Below, one piece after another: positions 26,134 to 34,326 of a stretch of 64,000 bases of DNA. The notes under the pieces are model-generated. The model was not told the origin of the DNA and searched no databases. It worked only from the letters and a program-made list of their open reading frames with translations. Each line of letters starts with the position of its first letter. Positions within the stretch are counted from its first letter, which is position 1. The stretch lies in assembly GCF_030053395.1 (NCBI RefSeq), contig NZ_JASGBH010000010.1:62001-126000 (forward strand). The letters run 5' to 3'. A program made the translations under genes and the position numbers. Origin of the DNA: Limnohabitans lacus. GTDB taxonomy: Bacteria; Pseudomonadota; Gammaproteobacteria; Burkholderiales; Burkholderiaceae_C.

Positions 26134-27030
26134 TCAGGATTCAATCGGTTCGATGGTCACGCGGCTCTCGCGCACGGTGAGCCAGGCCCCCAGCCCACCG
26201 CAGACTGCGATCAGGGCCATGCCGGCAAAGGTCCACTGGTCAGGCAGATGGTTGAACACCACCCAGCCGCCGATCACGCCAAAAGCGATCTGCGCGTACA
26301 TGTAGGGCGTGAGCGTGGCCGCAGGTGCGCGGGCATAAGCCAAGATCAACAGAAAGTGGCCAATCGAGGCCAGCACACCCATGATCAAGAGCTGCAACCA
26401 GACGGTCCAGTCGGCGGGCATCTCCCACACGAAGGGCAGGGCCACGGTGGCCAAGGTGGTGCCGATCCAGCCGGTGTAAAAGTGCATGGTGATCGGGTCT
26501 TCGGTCTTGGCCATGTGGCTGGTCAGGATCTGGAAGGCCGAGTTGGTGCCCACCAGCATCAGGGGCAACAGGACTGTCCAGTCAAAGTGGTGCGTGCCCG
26601 GCCGGATGATGACCAAGGTGCCGATGAAGCCGCCGGCCACCAGCGCCCAACGCATGGGGCGGATTTTTTCTTTCAGCTTCCACGCGGCAAACACGGTGAT
26701 GACCAAAGGGGCGAGCAAAGCAATGGCCGTGAACTCGCCCACCGGCATGTACTTGAGGCTGAAAAACGCCAGGATGGAGCAGGCAAACAGCAGCAGGCCA
26801 CGGGCCAGTTGAAAGCGGGGGTGACGCGTCAAGAACACCCTGCGGCCACGGCTGGGCCAAACCGCCACGGTGGTGATCAAGGCCTGGATGGCGTAGCGAA
26901 ACCACAGCGCCACCATCAAAGAAATGCTGGCGCTGATGTGCCGTGTGGTGGTGTCCAGCGTGGCAAAACAGGCCAAAGCCAAGACCACCAGGCCGATGCC
27001 TTGCAAGGTGTTGTGGGTGGGCCTTCTCAC
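26134..27030 (-). CDS. EamA (DMT) family transporter
   Basis: A 298-aa transporter with ten predicted membrane helices in two EamA repeats (~5-135 and ~150-290). It is probably an exporter of small metabolites; the substrate cannot be told. The start is GTG at 27030, because this GTG overlaps the TGA of the upstream PHP gene (GTGA); the longer frame to 27057 lies inside that gene. Together with the PHP-domain gene, it forms a minus-strand run with the YciO-like gene. Confidence 0.87.
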   Translation of the reverse strand: MRRPTHNTLQGIGLVVLALACFATLDTTTRHISASISLMVALWFRYAIQALITTVAVWPSRGRRVFLTRHPRFQLARGLLLFACSILAFFSLKYMPVGEFTAIALLAPLVITVFAAWKLKEKIRPMRWALVAGGFIGTLVIIRPGTHHFDWTVLLPLMLVGTNSAFQILTSHMAKTEDPITMHFYTGWIGTTLATVALPFVWEMPADWTVWLQLLIMGVLASIGHFLLILAYARAPAATLTPYMYAQIAFGVIGGWVVFNHLPDQWTFAGMALIAVCGGLGAWLTVRESRVTIEPIES

Positions 27031-27869
27031 TGGATGCGATCGGCCAGCAGTTCCCACACAGGGGTCAACTGGCCAGGCAGCAGGGGCAAGGTGCCCAGAT
27101 CGATCCGGCTTTCGGTGGGGCTGTGGAAATCGCTGCCGCGCGATGCAGCCAGGCCAAACTCCAAAGCCGTTTCAGCGTAGCGCACCGCTTCTTGCGAGGA
27201 GTGGCTGCCGGTGATGACCTCCACGCCGCGTCCGCCGTGCGTCTTGAATTCGCTGAACAATGCGTACTCTTCGTTGGGCGTGAAGCCATAGCGTGCAGGG
27301 TGCGCGATCACGGCCATGCCGCCGGCATCGGTGATCCACTGCACCGCGTCTTGCAGGCGGGCCCAGCGGTGCGGCACGTAGCCCGGCTTGCCTTCGGTCA
27401 AGAATTTGCGAAACACCTCGGGGGTGTCTGAGCACACGCCGGTCTCGACCAGATGGCGAGCGAAGTGGGTGCGCGAGATCAATTCGGGGTTGCCCACGTA
27501 CTGCAGGGCACCTTCATAGGCGTTCAAGATGCCGACTTTGGCCAGGCCATCGGACATTTCTTGGGCGCGTTCGCTGCGGCCACCGCGCGTGCGGCGCAGG
27601 CCTTCGACCAGGCCCGTGTGGTGGGCATCAAAGCCCAGGCCCACGATGTGCACGGTTTGGTTGGCGAAGGTGACCGAGATCTCGGTGCCGGTGAGGTAGG
27701 GCATGCCGCAAGCGCGGGCGGCGGCCAGGGCCCGGTCTTGGCCGCCCACTTCGTCGTGGTCGGTCAAGGCCCAGAGCTCGACCCCATTGGCTTTGGCGCG
27801 TTCGGCCAGAACTTCGGGGGTGAGGGTGCCGTCAGAGACAACGGAATGGCAGTGCAGGTCTGCGTTCAT
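27027..27869 (-). CDS. PHP-domain protein (RNase AM/YciV-like)
   Basis: A 280-aa PHP-fold metal-dependent hydrolase. Metal motifs are visible: DLHCHSVVSDG (~4-14), LTDHDEVGG (~35-43), GTEISV and IAHPARYG, and SDFHSPTES near the C-terminus. Relatives include E. coli YciV (RNase AM), a 5'-3' exonuclease acting on short RNAs and on 3',5'-bisnucleotides. The ATG at 27869 (MNADLHCHS) is taken as the start; a GTG four codons upstream is possible. It overlaps the EamA gene by 4 bp. Confidence 0.88.
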   Translation of the reverse strand: MNADLHCHSVVSDGTLTPEVLAERAKANGVELWALTDHDEVGGQDRALAAARACGMPYLTGTEISVTFANQTVHIVGLGFDAHHTGLVEGLRRTRGGRSERAQEMSDGLAKVGILNAYEGALQYVGNPELISRTHFARHLVETGVCSDTPEVFRKFLTEGKPGYVPHRWARLQDAVQWITDAGGMAVIAHPARYGFTPNEEYALFSEFKTHGGRGVEVITGSHSSQEAVRYAETALEFGLAASRGSDFHSPTESRIDLGTLPLLPGQLTPVWELLADRIQ

Positions 27870-27939
27870 GTAGGTTTTCACGCGTCTATTTTAGGCCTTG
27901 CCAACAGCCCTGCCGCTGGGCGGGTCGCAGGGCCTGACC

Positions 27940-27945
27940 GATAAT
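27940..27945 (+). promoter_or_regulatory. -10-like hexamer upstream of the yfhL-type ferredoxin gene
   Basis: GATAAT followed after 7 bases by an ATG (27953) that opens a 14-codon upstream reading frame. It lies 43 bases before the ferredoxin start. Confidence 0.4.
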
Positions 27946-27952
27946 GGGGGAC

Positions 27953-28236
<284 letters not shown>

Positions 28237-28240
28237 GCGA

Positions 28241-28876
28241 TCAAGCCGCGTCTGTGGCCTCAGGCGGCACCGCTTTGGGGGGCTTGGGTGGTTTGGGGCG
28301 CGGCGGCTTGCTGGTGTGGATCAGAGCCATGGCTTTTTCCATCTCGCCGTCCAGCAGCAAAGGCAAGGCTTTCACCGAGCGCGCAATGCTGTCTTCGATG
28401 GCGTTACGGTGCTCGGCCATGGGTTTTTTGAGCACCCAGCTGACCACTTCGGATTTCACGCCCGGGTGGCCCACCCCAATGCGCAAGCGCCAATAGTCGG
28501 CTGTGCCCAGCTGGGCGTGGATGTCGCGCAAACCGTTGTGCCCCGCATGGCTGCCGCCCAGTTTGAGCTTGGCTTCGCCGGGGGCGATGTCCAGCTCGTC
28601 GTGCGCCACCAAAATTTCTTGTGGCTGGATTTTGAAAAACCGCGCCAATGCGCTGACCGATTTGCCCGACAGGTTCATGAAGGTCTGAGGTTCCAGCAGC
28701 CACAGCGTCTGGCCCTTGACGGTGGTGCGGGCCATCAGGCCGTGGTAGCTGCGCTCGGGCACCAGCGAGACCTTGAGCTCGCGGGCCACCGCGTCGATCC
28801 ACCAGAAACCGGCGTTGTGGCGGGTGTCTTCGTATTCAGAGCCAGGATTGCCCAGGCCAACCAGGAGTTTGATCAT
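28241..28876 (-). CDS. pth: Peptidyl-tRNA hydrolase with Pro/Lys-rich tail
   Basis: A 211-aa hydrolase that frees tRNA from stalled peptidyl-tRNA. All canonical active-site residues are in their standard positions: Asn10 and His20 ([19 protein letters not shown]), Asn68, Asp93 and Asn114. After ~residue 188, a proline/lysine-rich tail ([17 protein letters not shown]) extends the protein by ~20 residues beyond the E. coli enzyme (194 aa). A GATAAT -10-like hexamer lies 8 bases before the ATG. It is divergent from slyX. Confidence 0.96.
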   Translation of the reverse strand: MIKLLVGLGNPGSEYEDTRHNAGFWWIDAVARELKVSLVPERSYHGLMARTTVKGQTLWLLEPQTFMNLSGKSVSALARFFKIQPQEILVAHDELDIAPGEAKLKLGGSHAGHNGLRDIHAQLGTADYWRLRIGVGHPGVKSEVVSWVLKKPMAEHRNAIEDSIARSVKALPLLLDGEMEKAMALIHTSKPPRPKPPKPPKAVPPEATDAA

Positions 28877-28884
28877 GGGGTGTG

Positions 28885-28890
28885 ATTATC
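28885..28890 (-). promoter_or_regulatory. -10-like hexamer at the pth start
   Basis: GATAAT on the minus strand, 8 bases before the pth ATG at 28876. Confidence 0.4.
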
Positions 28891-28932
28891 CTTGGGTGCA
28901 GGGCCTTGCAAAAATCAGGTCCAATACAGCCC

Positions 28933-29154
28933 ATGGACATTCCAACCCCTATTGAAAACCGCCTGGTTGATCTGGAGATCAAGGCGGGCTTTACCGAAGA
29001 CTTGCTCGATCAGCTCAACGCGCAGGTGTATCGCCAGCAGCAACAGATTGACGCGCTGATTCAGGAGCTGCGACAGATGCGTGATCGCCTGCCCGAGTCG
29101 GGTGGCGGCGCTGAAGTGCGCAACCTGCGCGACGAGATCCCGCCACATTACTGA
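28933..29154 (+). CDS. slyX: SlyX-family coiled-coil protein
   Basis: A 73-aa protein, mostly one coiled coil (residues ~7-55, ENRLVDLEIKAGFTEDLLDQ onwards) with the SlyX-typical C-terminus ending DEIPPHY. Function is unknown in the family. The ATG at 28933 gives the standard N-terminus; a longer frame from 28882 is spurious. It starts 56 bp from the divergent pth gene and is followed 8 bp later by the RlmN-like gene. Confidence 0.88.
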   Translation: MDIPTPIENRLVDLEIKAGFTEDLLDQLNAQVYRQQQQIDALIQELRQMRDRLPESGGGAEVRNLRDEIPPHY

Positions 29155-29162
29155 GCCCTGCC

Positions 29163-30224
29163 ATGTGGAGCATTCAGGACATCCGTGACCATTTGCGCGC
29201 CTTGGGTGCGAACGAACGTCACGAGCAGCGTGTGCTGCGCCTGTGGACGCAAGCCAAGCCCCAAAACAGCGGTCGCAGGCCGCTGGAAAGCTTCATGCCC
29301 ACGACCGTACGCGATGCCTTGCCCTCGCTCAGTGACACCTTGGCAGGCCTGGCCACCTTGCGTGAACAGCACCCCGCGCAAGACGGCTCGGCCCGTTTGC
29401 TGGTGGGGCTGAATGATGGTCAGACGGTAGAGAGCGTGTTGCTGCCCCGCGATGGCCTGTGTGTGTCCAGCCAAGTGGGCTGCGCGGTGGGCTGCGTGTT
29501 TTGCATGACCGGCCGCGAGGGCTTGATTCGCCAGGTGGGGAGTGCTGAGATCGTGGCGCAAGTCGCCTTGGCCCGCATACTCAGGCCGGTCAAAAAAGTG
29601 GTCTTCATGGGCATGGGTGAGCCTTCGCACAACCTGGACCAAGTGATGGAGGCCATCGACCTTTTGGGTACGGTGGGCAACATCGGGCACAAGAATTTGG
29701 TGTTTTCCACGGTGGGTGACGAGCGGGTGTTCGCGCGTTTGCCGCAAGGCCGTGTCAAGCCCGCGCTGGCGCTGTCGCTGCACAGCACACGGGCCGATCT
29801 GCGGGCGCAGCTGTTGCCGCGTGCGCCACGCTTTGACCCGCAAGACTTGGTGGAAGCCGGTGAGGCCTATGCCCGTGCGACCGGCTACCCGATCCAGTAC
29901 CAGTGGACGCTGATCGAGGGCGTGAACGACAGCGAAGAAGAAATCGAAGGCATCGTGCGTTTGCTCCAGGGCAAATACGCGCTGATGAACATGATCCCCT
30001 ACAACGCAGTGCCCGACTTGCCCTATGCCCGGCCCAGCTGGGAGCGCGCCGCCGAGATCGCCCGCACCTTGCACCAGCGCGGCGTGCTGACCAAGCTGCG
30101 CCAGTCAGCGGGGCAGGATGTGGACGGCGGCTGCGGCCAGCTGCGGGCGCGGGATGTGCAGCGCGTGCAGCCCGTGAAAATTGCCATTGCGGGGCTGAAG
30201 TTGGCGACTCCCACTGCCCCGTAG
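29163..30224 (+). CDS. RlmN-like radical SAM RNA methyltransferase
   Basis: A 353-aa radical SAM protein of the RlmN/Cfr family, which methylates adenine C2 (or C8) in rRNA/tRNA. The cluster motif is CAVGCVFC (within SSQVGCAVGCVFCMTG), MGMGEPSHN is the SAM-binding GEP region, and the C-terminal SAGQDVDGGCGQLRA carries the Cys that forms the methyl-transfer intermediate in RlmN. The motif after the cluster (MTGREGLIRQ) differs from the STGxQGFxRNL of canonical RlmN, and the gene is not in the ndk-rlmN-ispG neighbourhood. It is therefore probably a paralogue. Its stop overlaps a repeated hairpin. Confidence 0.82.
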   Translation: MWSIQDIRDHLRALGANERHEQRVLRLWTQAKPQNSGRRPLESFMPTTVRDALPSLSDTLAGLATLREQHPAQDGSARLLVGLNDGQTVESVLLPRDGLCVSSQVGCAVGCVFCMTGREGLIRQVGSAEIVAQVALARILRPVKKVVFMGMGEPSHNLDQVMEAIDLLGTVGNIGHKNLVFSTVGDERVFARLPQGRVKPALALSLHSTRADLRAQLLPRAPRFDPQDLVEAGEAYARATGYPIQYQWTLIEGVNDSEEEIEGIVRLLQGKYALMNMIPYNAVPDLPYARPSWERAAEIARTLHQRGVLTKLRQSAGQDVDGGCGQLRARDVQRVQPVKIAIAGLKLATPTAP

Positions 30225-30249
30225 GTCGGTACCTTCAGGTCCGACTTTT
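30221..30249. repeat. REP-like hairpin, copy 1, between convergent genes
   Basis: The element begins GTAGGTCGGTACCTTCAGGT and ends CCGACTTTT. GTCGG-ACC pairs with GGT-CCGAC (one bulged T) around TTCA. It covers the stop codon of the RlmN-like gene and ends inside the stop region of the convergent EamA gene. A second copy with two changes is at 53845-53873, also between convergent genes. It probably serves as a bidirectional 3'-end or terminator element. Confidence 0.7.
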
Positions 30250-31152
30250 CCCTGTCCAACGCCCCGGCAGCTTGACCAGCCCACTGGACAGCGCCGTGCC
30301 CACCAAAATCACGGCACCACAAGCGACCATCCAGGCGGTGACCGACTCGCCCAGCAGCAGCACGCCATAGGCAATGGCAAAAACCGGCACCAAGAAGGTC
30401 ACCGTCAGGGCCCGGGCAGGGCCGGCATTTTCAATCAGCTTGAAATACAAGATGTAAGCCACCCCGGTGCACAGCACGCCCACCGTGATCAGCGACCACA
30501 AGGCGGTGGCGCTGGGCAGGTGCTCGGGCCTGAACCACAGGGCAGGCACGGCCAAGGCCAGGCTGGCACCCAGCTGGCTGCCCGTGGCCGTCACCAGCGG
30601 CGGCAAGCTGGGGATGTGCTTTTTGGTGAAGCTGGCCGACAGGGCGTAGCAGGTGGTGGCGGCCAGGCAGGCCAGCACGGCCCAGGCTGGCGCGATGCCC
30701 GAGGCATTGGGCTTGAAGCTCGCTTGCCCACCCGCCAGCAAGACCACGCCGCCAAAACCGATGGCCAGGCCCACGCTGCGCGAAACAGTGGGTTTGTCGC
30801 CCAGCCAGGCCCAGGCCACCAGCGCCCCAAACAAAGGCACGGTGGCGTTCAAGATCGAGGACAAGCCCGTGCTGATGTGCAAGACCGCAAAGGAATACAG
30901 CACAAACGGGATACCGCTGTTGAGCAGTCCGACAAAGAAAATCGGTTTCCAGTGTTGCCGCAAGGTCGGCCCATGGCCCTTGGCCAACAGCAGGGGCAGC
31001 AGGAACAAAGCGGCGATGGTCACGCGCAAGGCGGCTGTGGGCAGGGCGCCCAGTTCGGCAGAGGCCAGGCGCATGAACAAAAACGAGGAGCCCCAGATGG
31101 CGGACAGGATCAAAAAATCGGCCAGCCAGCCTTTGGCGTTGGGTGTGTTCAT
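30235..31152 (-). CDS. EamA (DMT) family transporter
   Basis: A 305-aa transporter with ten predicted helices in two EamA repeats (~10-145 and ~158-295), typical of the RhaT/YdcZ-like permeases that export amino acids or other small molecules. The first helix is LADFLILSAIWGSSFLFMRL. It lies 6 bp downstream of ogt on the same strand, so the two are probably co-transcribed. It is the second EamA gene in the window (the other is at 26.1 kb); the two are not close copies. Confidence 0.88.
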   Translation of the reverse strand: MNTPNAKGWLADFLILSAIWGSSFLFMRLASAELGALPTAALRVTIAALFLLPLLLAKGHGPTLRQHWKPIFFVGLLNSGIPFVLYSFAVLHISTGLSSILNATVPLFGALVAWAWLGDKPTVSRSVGLAIGFGGVVLLAGGQASFKPNASGIAPAWAVLACLAATTCYALSASFTKKHIPSLPPLVTATGSQLGASLALAVPALWFRPEHLPSATALWSLITVGVLCTGVAYILYFKLIENAGPARALTVTFLVPVFAIAYGVLLLGESVTAWMVACGAVILVGTALSSGLVKLPGRWTGKSRT

Positions 31153-31158
31153 GCAGGT

Positions 31159-31668
31159 TCAGCTGGCCAAGTGGCCTTCAAGACGAAGCAGCGCTTCTTT
31201 GCGCCAAAGCCCGCCAGCATAGCCGGTCAGCTGGCCTTGTGAGCCCACGATGCGGTGGCAAGGCACGATCAGGCTGATGGGGTTGCGGCCCACCGCAGCG
31301 CCCACCGCCCGCACGGCTTGGGGTTTGTTCAATTGTCGGGCCAGCTCGCCATAGCTTGCGGTCTGGCCAGCGTCGATGAGCAGCAAGGCTTGCCAGACTT
31401 TTTGTTGAAAAGCCGTGCCATGCGACAGGTCCAGCGGCAGGTCAAAGCGCTGGGGCTGCCCTGCCAAGTAGGCCTGCACCTGCTGGGCTGCGCTTTGCAG
31501 CACCGGGGCTTCAGGTGTCTGCGGCCAAAGCGCAATGGTTGCCGCGCTGGGGCCATGGCGCTGCTCGTCAAACCACAGGCCGCAAAGACCCCTGGGGGTG
31601 GCGGCCAAGGTGATGGGCCCCAAGGGGCTGTCGATGCGCAAACTTTGCAAAGGCGTCATGGTGTCCAT
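31159..31668 (-). CDS. ogt: Methylated-DNA-protein cysteine methyltransferase (Ogt type)
   Basis: A 169-aa suicide repair protein that takes O6-alkyl groups from guanine (and O4 from thymine) onto its own Cys. The acceptor is Cys137 in IVPCHRIVGSQG. The helix-turn-helix Arg finger region RAVGAAVGRNP and the C-terminal GYAGGLWRKEALL are standard. It lacks the Ada N-terminal domain, as Ogt does. Start 31668 (MDTMTPLQ) or the second ATG three codons on. It is the first gene of a minus-strand pair with the EamA transporter, divergent from the phosphomannomutase gene. Confidence 0.95.
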   Translation of the reverse strand: MDTMTPLQSLRIDSPLGPITLAATPRGLCGLWFDEQRHGPSAATIALWPQTPEAPVLQSAAQQVQAYLAGQPQRFDLPLDLSHGTAFQQKVWQALLLIDAGQTASYGELARQLNKPQAVRAVGAAVGRNPISLIVPCHRIVGSQGQLTGYAGGLWRKEALLRLEGHLAS

Positions 31669-31753
31669 GTTAAGGGCAGATCTTGGGGCGGAAGCTGGGC
31701 GTCTGTGGCGCCGCTCAGGCTCGGTTTCGGGCCGGTTTCGAACCGCCGCCGCC

Positions 31754-31759
31754 TACAAT
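31754..31759 (+). promoter_or_regulatory. -10-like hexamer upstream of the phosphomannomutase gene
   Basis: TACAAT, 62 bases before the ATG. A 6-bp hairpin ATCAGC-CTCTC-GCTGAT (31777-31793) followed by a T-rich stretch lies in the predicted leader and may be an attenuator. Confidence 0.35.
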
Positions 31760-31821
31760 GGAGTCAGAATGTCTAGATCAGCCTCTCGCTGATTTTCAAT
31801 TCTTTTCACCTCTTTGTCCCC

Positions 31822-33225
31822 ATGCAAGTCACCCCTTCGATTTTCAAAGCCTACGACATCCGCGGCATCGTGCCTGCCACCCTGAACGAACAAGTCGCCG
31901 AGGGCCTGGGCAAGGCTTTTGGCACCGCTGCGCGGGCCGAAGGGCATACCACCGTGGCGGTGGGGCGCGATGGTCGTTTGAGTGGCCCTGCTTTGTCGGC
32001 AGCGCTCATTCGCGGTTTAGTGGCGGCGGGCATCCGCGTGATCGATATCGGCATGGCCACCACGCCCATGCTCTACTTTGCGGCCAACACCGCCTGCCAA
32101 AGCGGCATCCAGGTCACAGGCAGCCACAACCCCAAGGACTACAACGGCTTCAAGATGGTGCTGGCCGGTCGCGCCATTTATGGCGACGAGATCCAAGCCC
32201 TGCGCCAAATGATCGAGGCCGAGACCTGGCAGCTCCAAGCCGGTGGCAGCGTGGAACACCTGGACGTGCTGGCCGACTACACCCAGCGCATCGTGGGCGA
32301 CATCCGCTTGTCGCGCCCCATGAAGATCGTGGTGGACTCGGGCAACGGCATCGCAGGTGCTTCGGCGCCTGGCATCTTCCGTGCCCTGGGCTGCGAGGTG
32401 ATCGAGTTGTTCAGCGAGGTCGATGGCGAGTTCCCCAACCACCACCCCGACCCCAGCAAGCCTGAAAACCTGCAAGACCTGATGCAAGCCCTCAAAACGA
32501 CTGGTGCCGAATTGGGCCTGGCTTTTGACGGCGACGGCGACCGATTGGGCATCGTCACAAAAGACGGCAACAACATCTACCCCGACCGCCAGATGCAGCT
32601 GTTTGCCGAAGACGTGCTCCAGCGCGTGCCCGGCGGCACGATCTTGTTTGATGTGAAGTGCTCGCAGCGCTTGGCCCCGGCCATCGAAGCCGCTGGCGGC
32701 CAAGCGCTGATGTACAAGACCGGTCATTCGCTCATTAAGGCCAAGATGAAAGAGGTGGAGGCCGCAGGCGGCCAAGCCCCATTGGGCGGCGAGATGAGTG
32801 GCCACATCTTTTTCAAGGAACGTTGGTACGGTTTTGACGACGGCACCTATGCCGGTTGCCGCTTGCTCGAGATCGTGAGCAAGCGTCCCGATGCCAACGC
32901 GGTGCTCAACGCGCTGCCCAGCAGCTTCAGCACGCCTGAGCTGAACGTGGCCTGCGCCGAAGGCGAGCCACACAGCGTGACGCGTGCCCTGCAAGCCAAA
33001 GCCGGCAGCACCTTCAGCGCGCCCGCCAAAGTGTCAGACATCGACGGCCTGCGTGTGGACTGGCCCGATGGCTTTGGCCTGATCCGGGCGTCGAACACCA
33101 CGCCGGTGCTGGTGCTGCGCTTTGAAGGCCAGACCGAAGCGGCGCTGCACCGCATCGAAGCCGACATGCTGGCACTGCTGCGCTCGGTCAAGCCCGATGC
33201 GCAGATCGGCGCTGCTGCGCACTGA
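31822..33225 (+). CDS. Phosphomannomutase/phosphoglucomutase (AlgC/ManB type)
   Basis: A 467-aa alpha-D-phosphohexomutase that interconverts hexose-1- and hexose-6-phosphates, feeding LPS, exopolysaccharide and nucleotide-sugar synthesis. The phosphoserine loop is TGSHNPKDYNGFK, with Ser101; the metal loop is DGDGDRLG (~235) and the sugar-binding loop GGEMSGHIFF (~322). The C-terminal phosphate-binding domain has RASNTTPVLVLRFEG. The length matches Pseudomonas AlgC (463 aa), which has both phosphomannomutase and phosphoglucomutase activity. It starts a plus-strand surface-sugar run with the glycosyltransferase and waaA. Confidence 0.93.
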   Translation: MQVTPSIFKAYDIRGIVPATLNEQVAEGLGKAFGTAARAEGHTTVAVGRDGRLSGPALSAALIRGLVAAGIRVIDIGMATTPMLYFAANTACQSGIQVTGSHNPKDYNGFKMVLAGRAIYGDEIQALRQMIEAETWQLQAGGSVEHLDVLADYTQRIVGDIRLSRPMKIVVDSGNGIAGASAPGIFRALGCEVIELFSEVDGEFPNHHPDPSKPENLQDLMQALKTTGAELGLAFDGDGDRLGIVTKDGNNIYPDRQMQLFAEDVLQRVPGGTILFDVKCSQRLAPAIEAAGGQALMYKTGHSLIKAKMKEVEAAGGQAPLGGEMSGHIFFKERWYGFDDGTYAGCRLLEIVSKRPDANAVLNALPSSFSTPELNVACAEGEPHSVTRALQAKAGSTFSAPAKVSDIDGLRVDWPDGFGLIRASNTTPVLVLRFEGQTEAALHRIEADMLALLRSVKPDAQIGAAAH

Positions 33226-33249
33226 CCCCGTCTTTTTCGAAAGCCCGAG

Positions 33250-34323
33250 ATGCATCCCGCCAACGCCGTGCTCAGCCAAGACCCTGAGGTCATTGTGTTC
33301 AACCTCAAGGAACGCTACACCGGCGTGTCGGCCACCATCAACGCCTTGGTGCCGCTGCAGGCGCACCAGTGGCGCTTGGGTTTTTGCGGCACCCGCATGT
33401 CCAACGGCATCGACGGCATGACGCTGCGCGAGGCCATCCATCTCTCGCGCAAGCCGCCTGAGGGGCGAGCGTTTCGGATCTGGCATGTGCGCCGCGACCC
33501 GGAAATGATGGCCGCGATTTTTGCGCGCGATGTGCTGCGTTTGCCCATCAAGTTGGTCTTCACTTCGGCGGCGCAACACCTGCATGGGGCCTTTCCGCGT
33601 TGGTTGATTTCCAAAATGGACGCGGTGATCTCCACCACGCCCTTGGCCGCATCGTTTGTGCCCAACACCACGGCGGTGGTGCCCCACGGCATTGACCTGT
33701 CGCGTTTTTCGCCACCCGCCGACAAGCGCACGGCCTGGAAAGATTCCGGCCTGCCCGGTGAGTACGGCATTGGCGTGTTTGGCCGTGTGCGCCCCGACAA
33801 GGGCAGCGATGTGTTTGTGGACGCGATGATTGAGGCCTTGCCCCACCTGCCCGGCGCCACTGCCGTGATCGCCGGTTTGGCCCAGCCCAAGCACCAGGCG
33901 TATCAAGACGCGCTCAAGGCCAAAATCGCCGCCGCAGGCTTGTCCGAGCGCATCGTCTTTTTGGGCGAAGTGCCAGCGGGGCAGGTGCACCTGTGGTACC
34001 AGCGCTGCCTGCTGTGTGTGGCCTGTCCGCGTTACGAGCCCTTTGGCTTGACGCCTTTTGAGGCGGCCGCCACCGAATGCGCCCTGGTGTGCTCGCGCAC
34101 CGGCGCGTTTGACCAGCTGAGCATTCCCGGACAAACCGGCGAGATGGTGGACACGGGCGATGCGCCCGGTCTGGCACAAGCCGTGCGCCAAGTCTTGAGC
34201 GACCGCGAGCAAGCCCTGCGCATGGGCCAAGCGGCGCGTCAGCGCGTGGTGGACCAGTTTTCTTTGGCCAAAGAAGCCGAAGGCATTGGCCGCGTGTATG
34301 CCCAGCTGTTTGCAGGTGCCTGA
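33250..34323 (+). CDS. Glycosyltransferase family 4 (GT-B)
   Basis: A 357-aa GT4-type glycosyltransferase, likely adding a sugar to the LPS core. The donor-binding C-terminal half includes FGRVRPDKGSDVFVDAM (~179-195) and the EX7E-type motif EPFGLTPFEAAATE (~259-272). The N-terminal half has an acceptor-binding Rossmann fold. It lies between phosphomannomutase and waaA (24 bp and 3 bp gaps), which supports a role in LPS core assembly. The exact sugar and linkage cannot be derived. Confidence 0.87.
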   Translation: MHPANAVLSQDPEVIVFNLKERYTGVSATINALVPLQAHQWRLGFCGTRMSNGIDGMTLREAIHLSRKPPEGRAFRIWHVRRDPEMMAAIFARDVLRLPIKLVFTSAAQHLHGAFPRWLISKMDAVISTTPLAASFVPNTTAVVPHGIDLSRFSPPADKRTAWKDSGLPGEYGIGVFGRVRPDKGSDVFVDAMIEALPHLPGATAVIAGLAQPKHQAYQDALKAKIAAAGLSERIVFLGEVPAGQVHLWYQRCLLCVACPRYEPFGLTPFEAAATECALVCSRTGAFDQLSIPGQTGEMVDTGDAPGLAQAVRQVLSDREQALRMGQAARQRVVDQFSLAKEAEGIGRVYAQLFAGA

Positions 34324-34326
34324 GTT

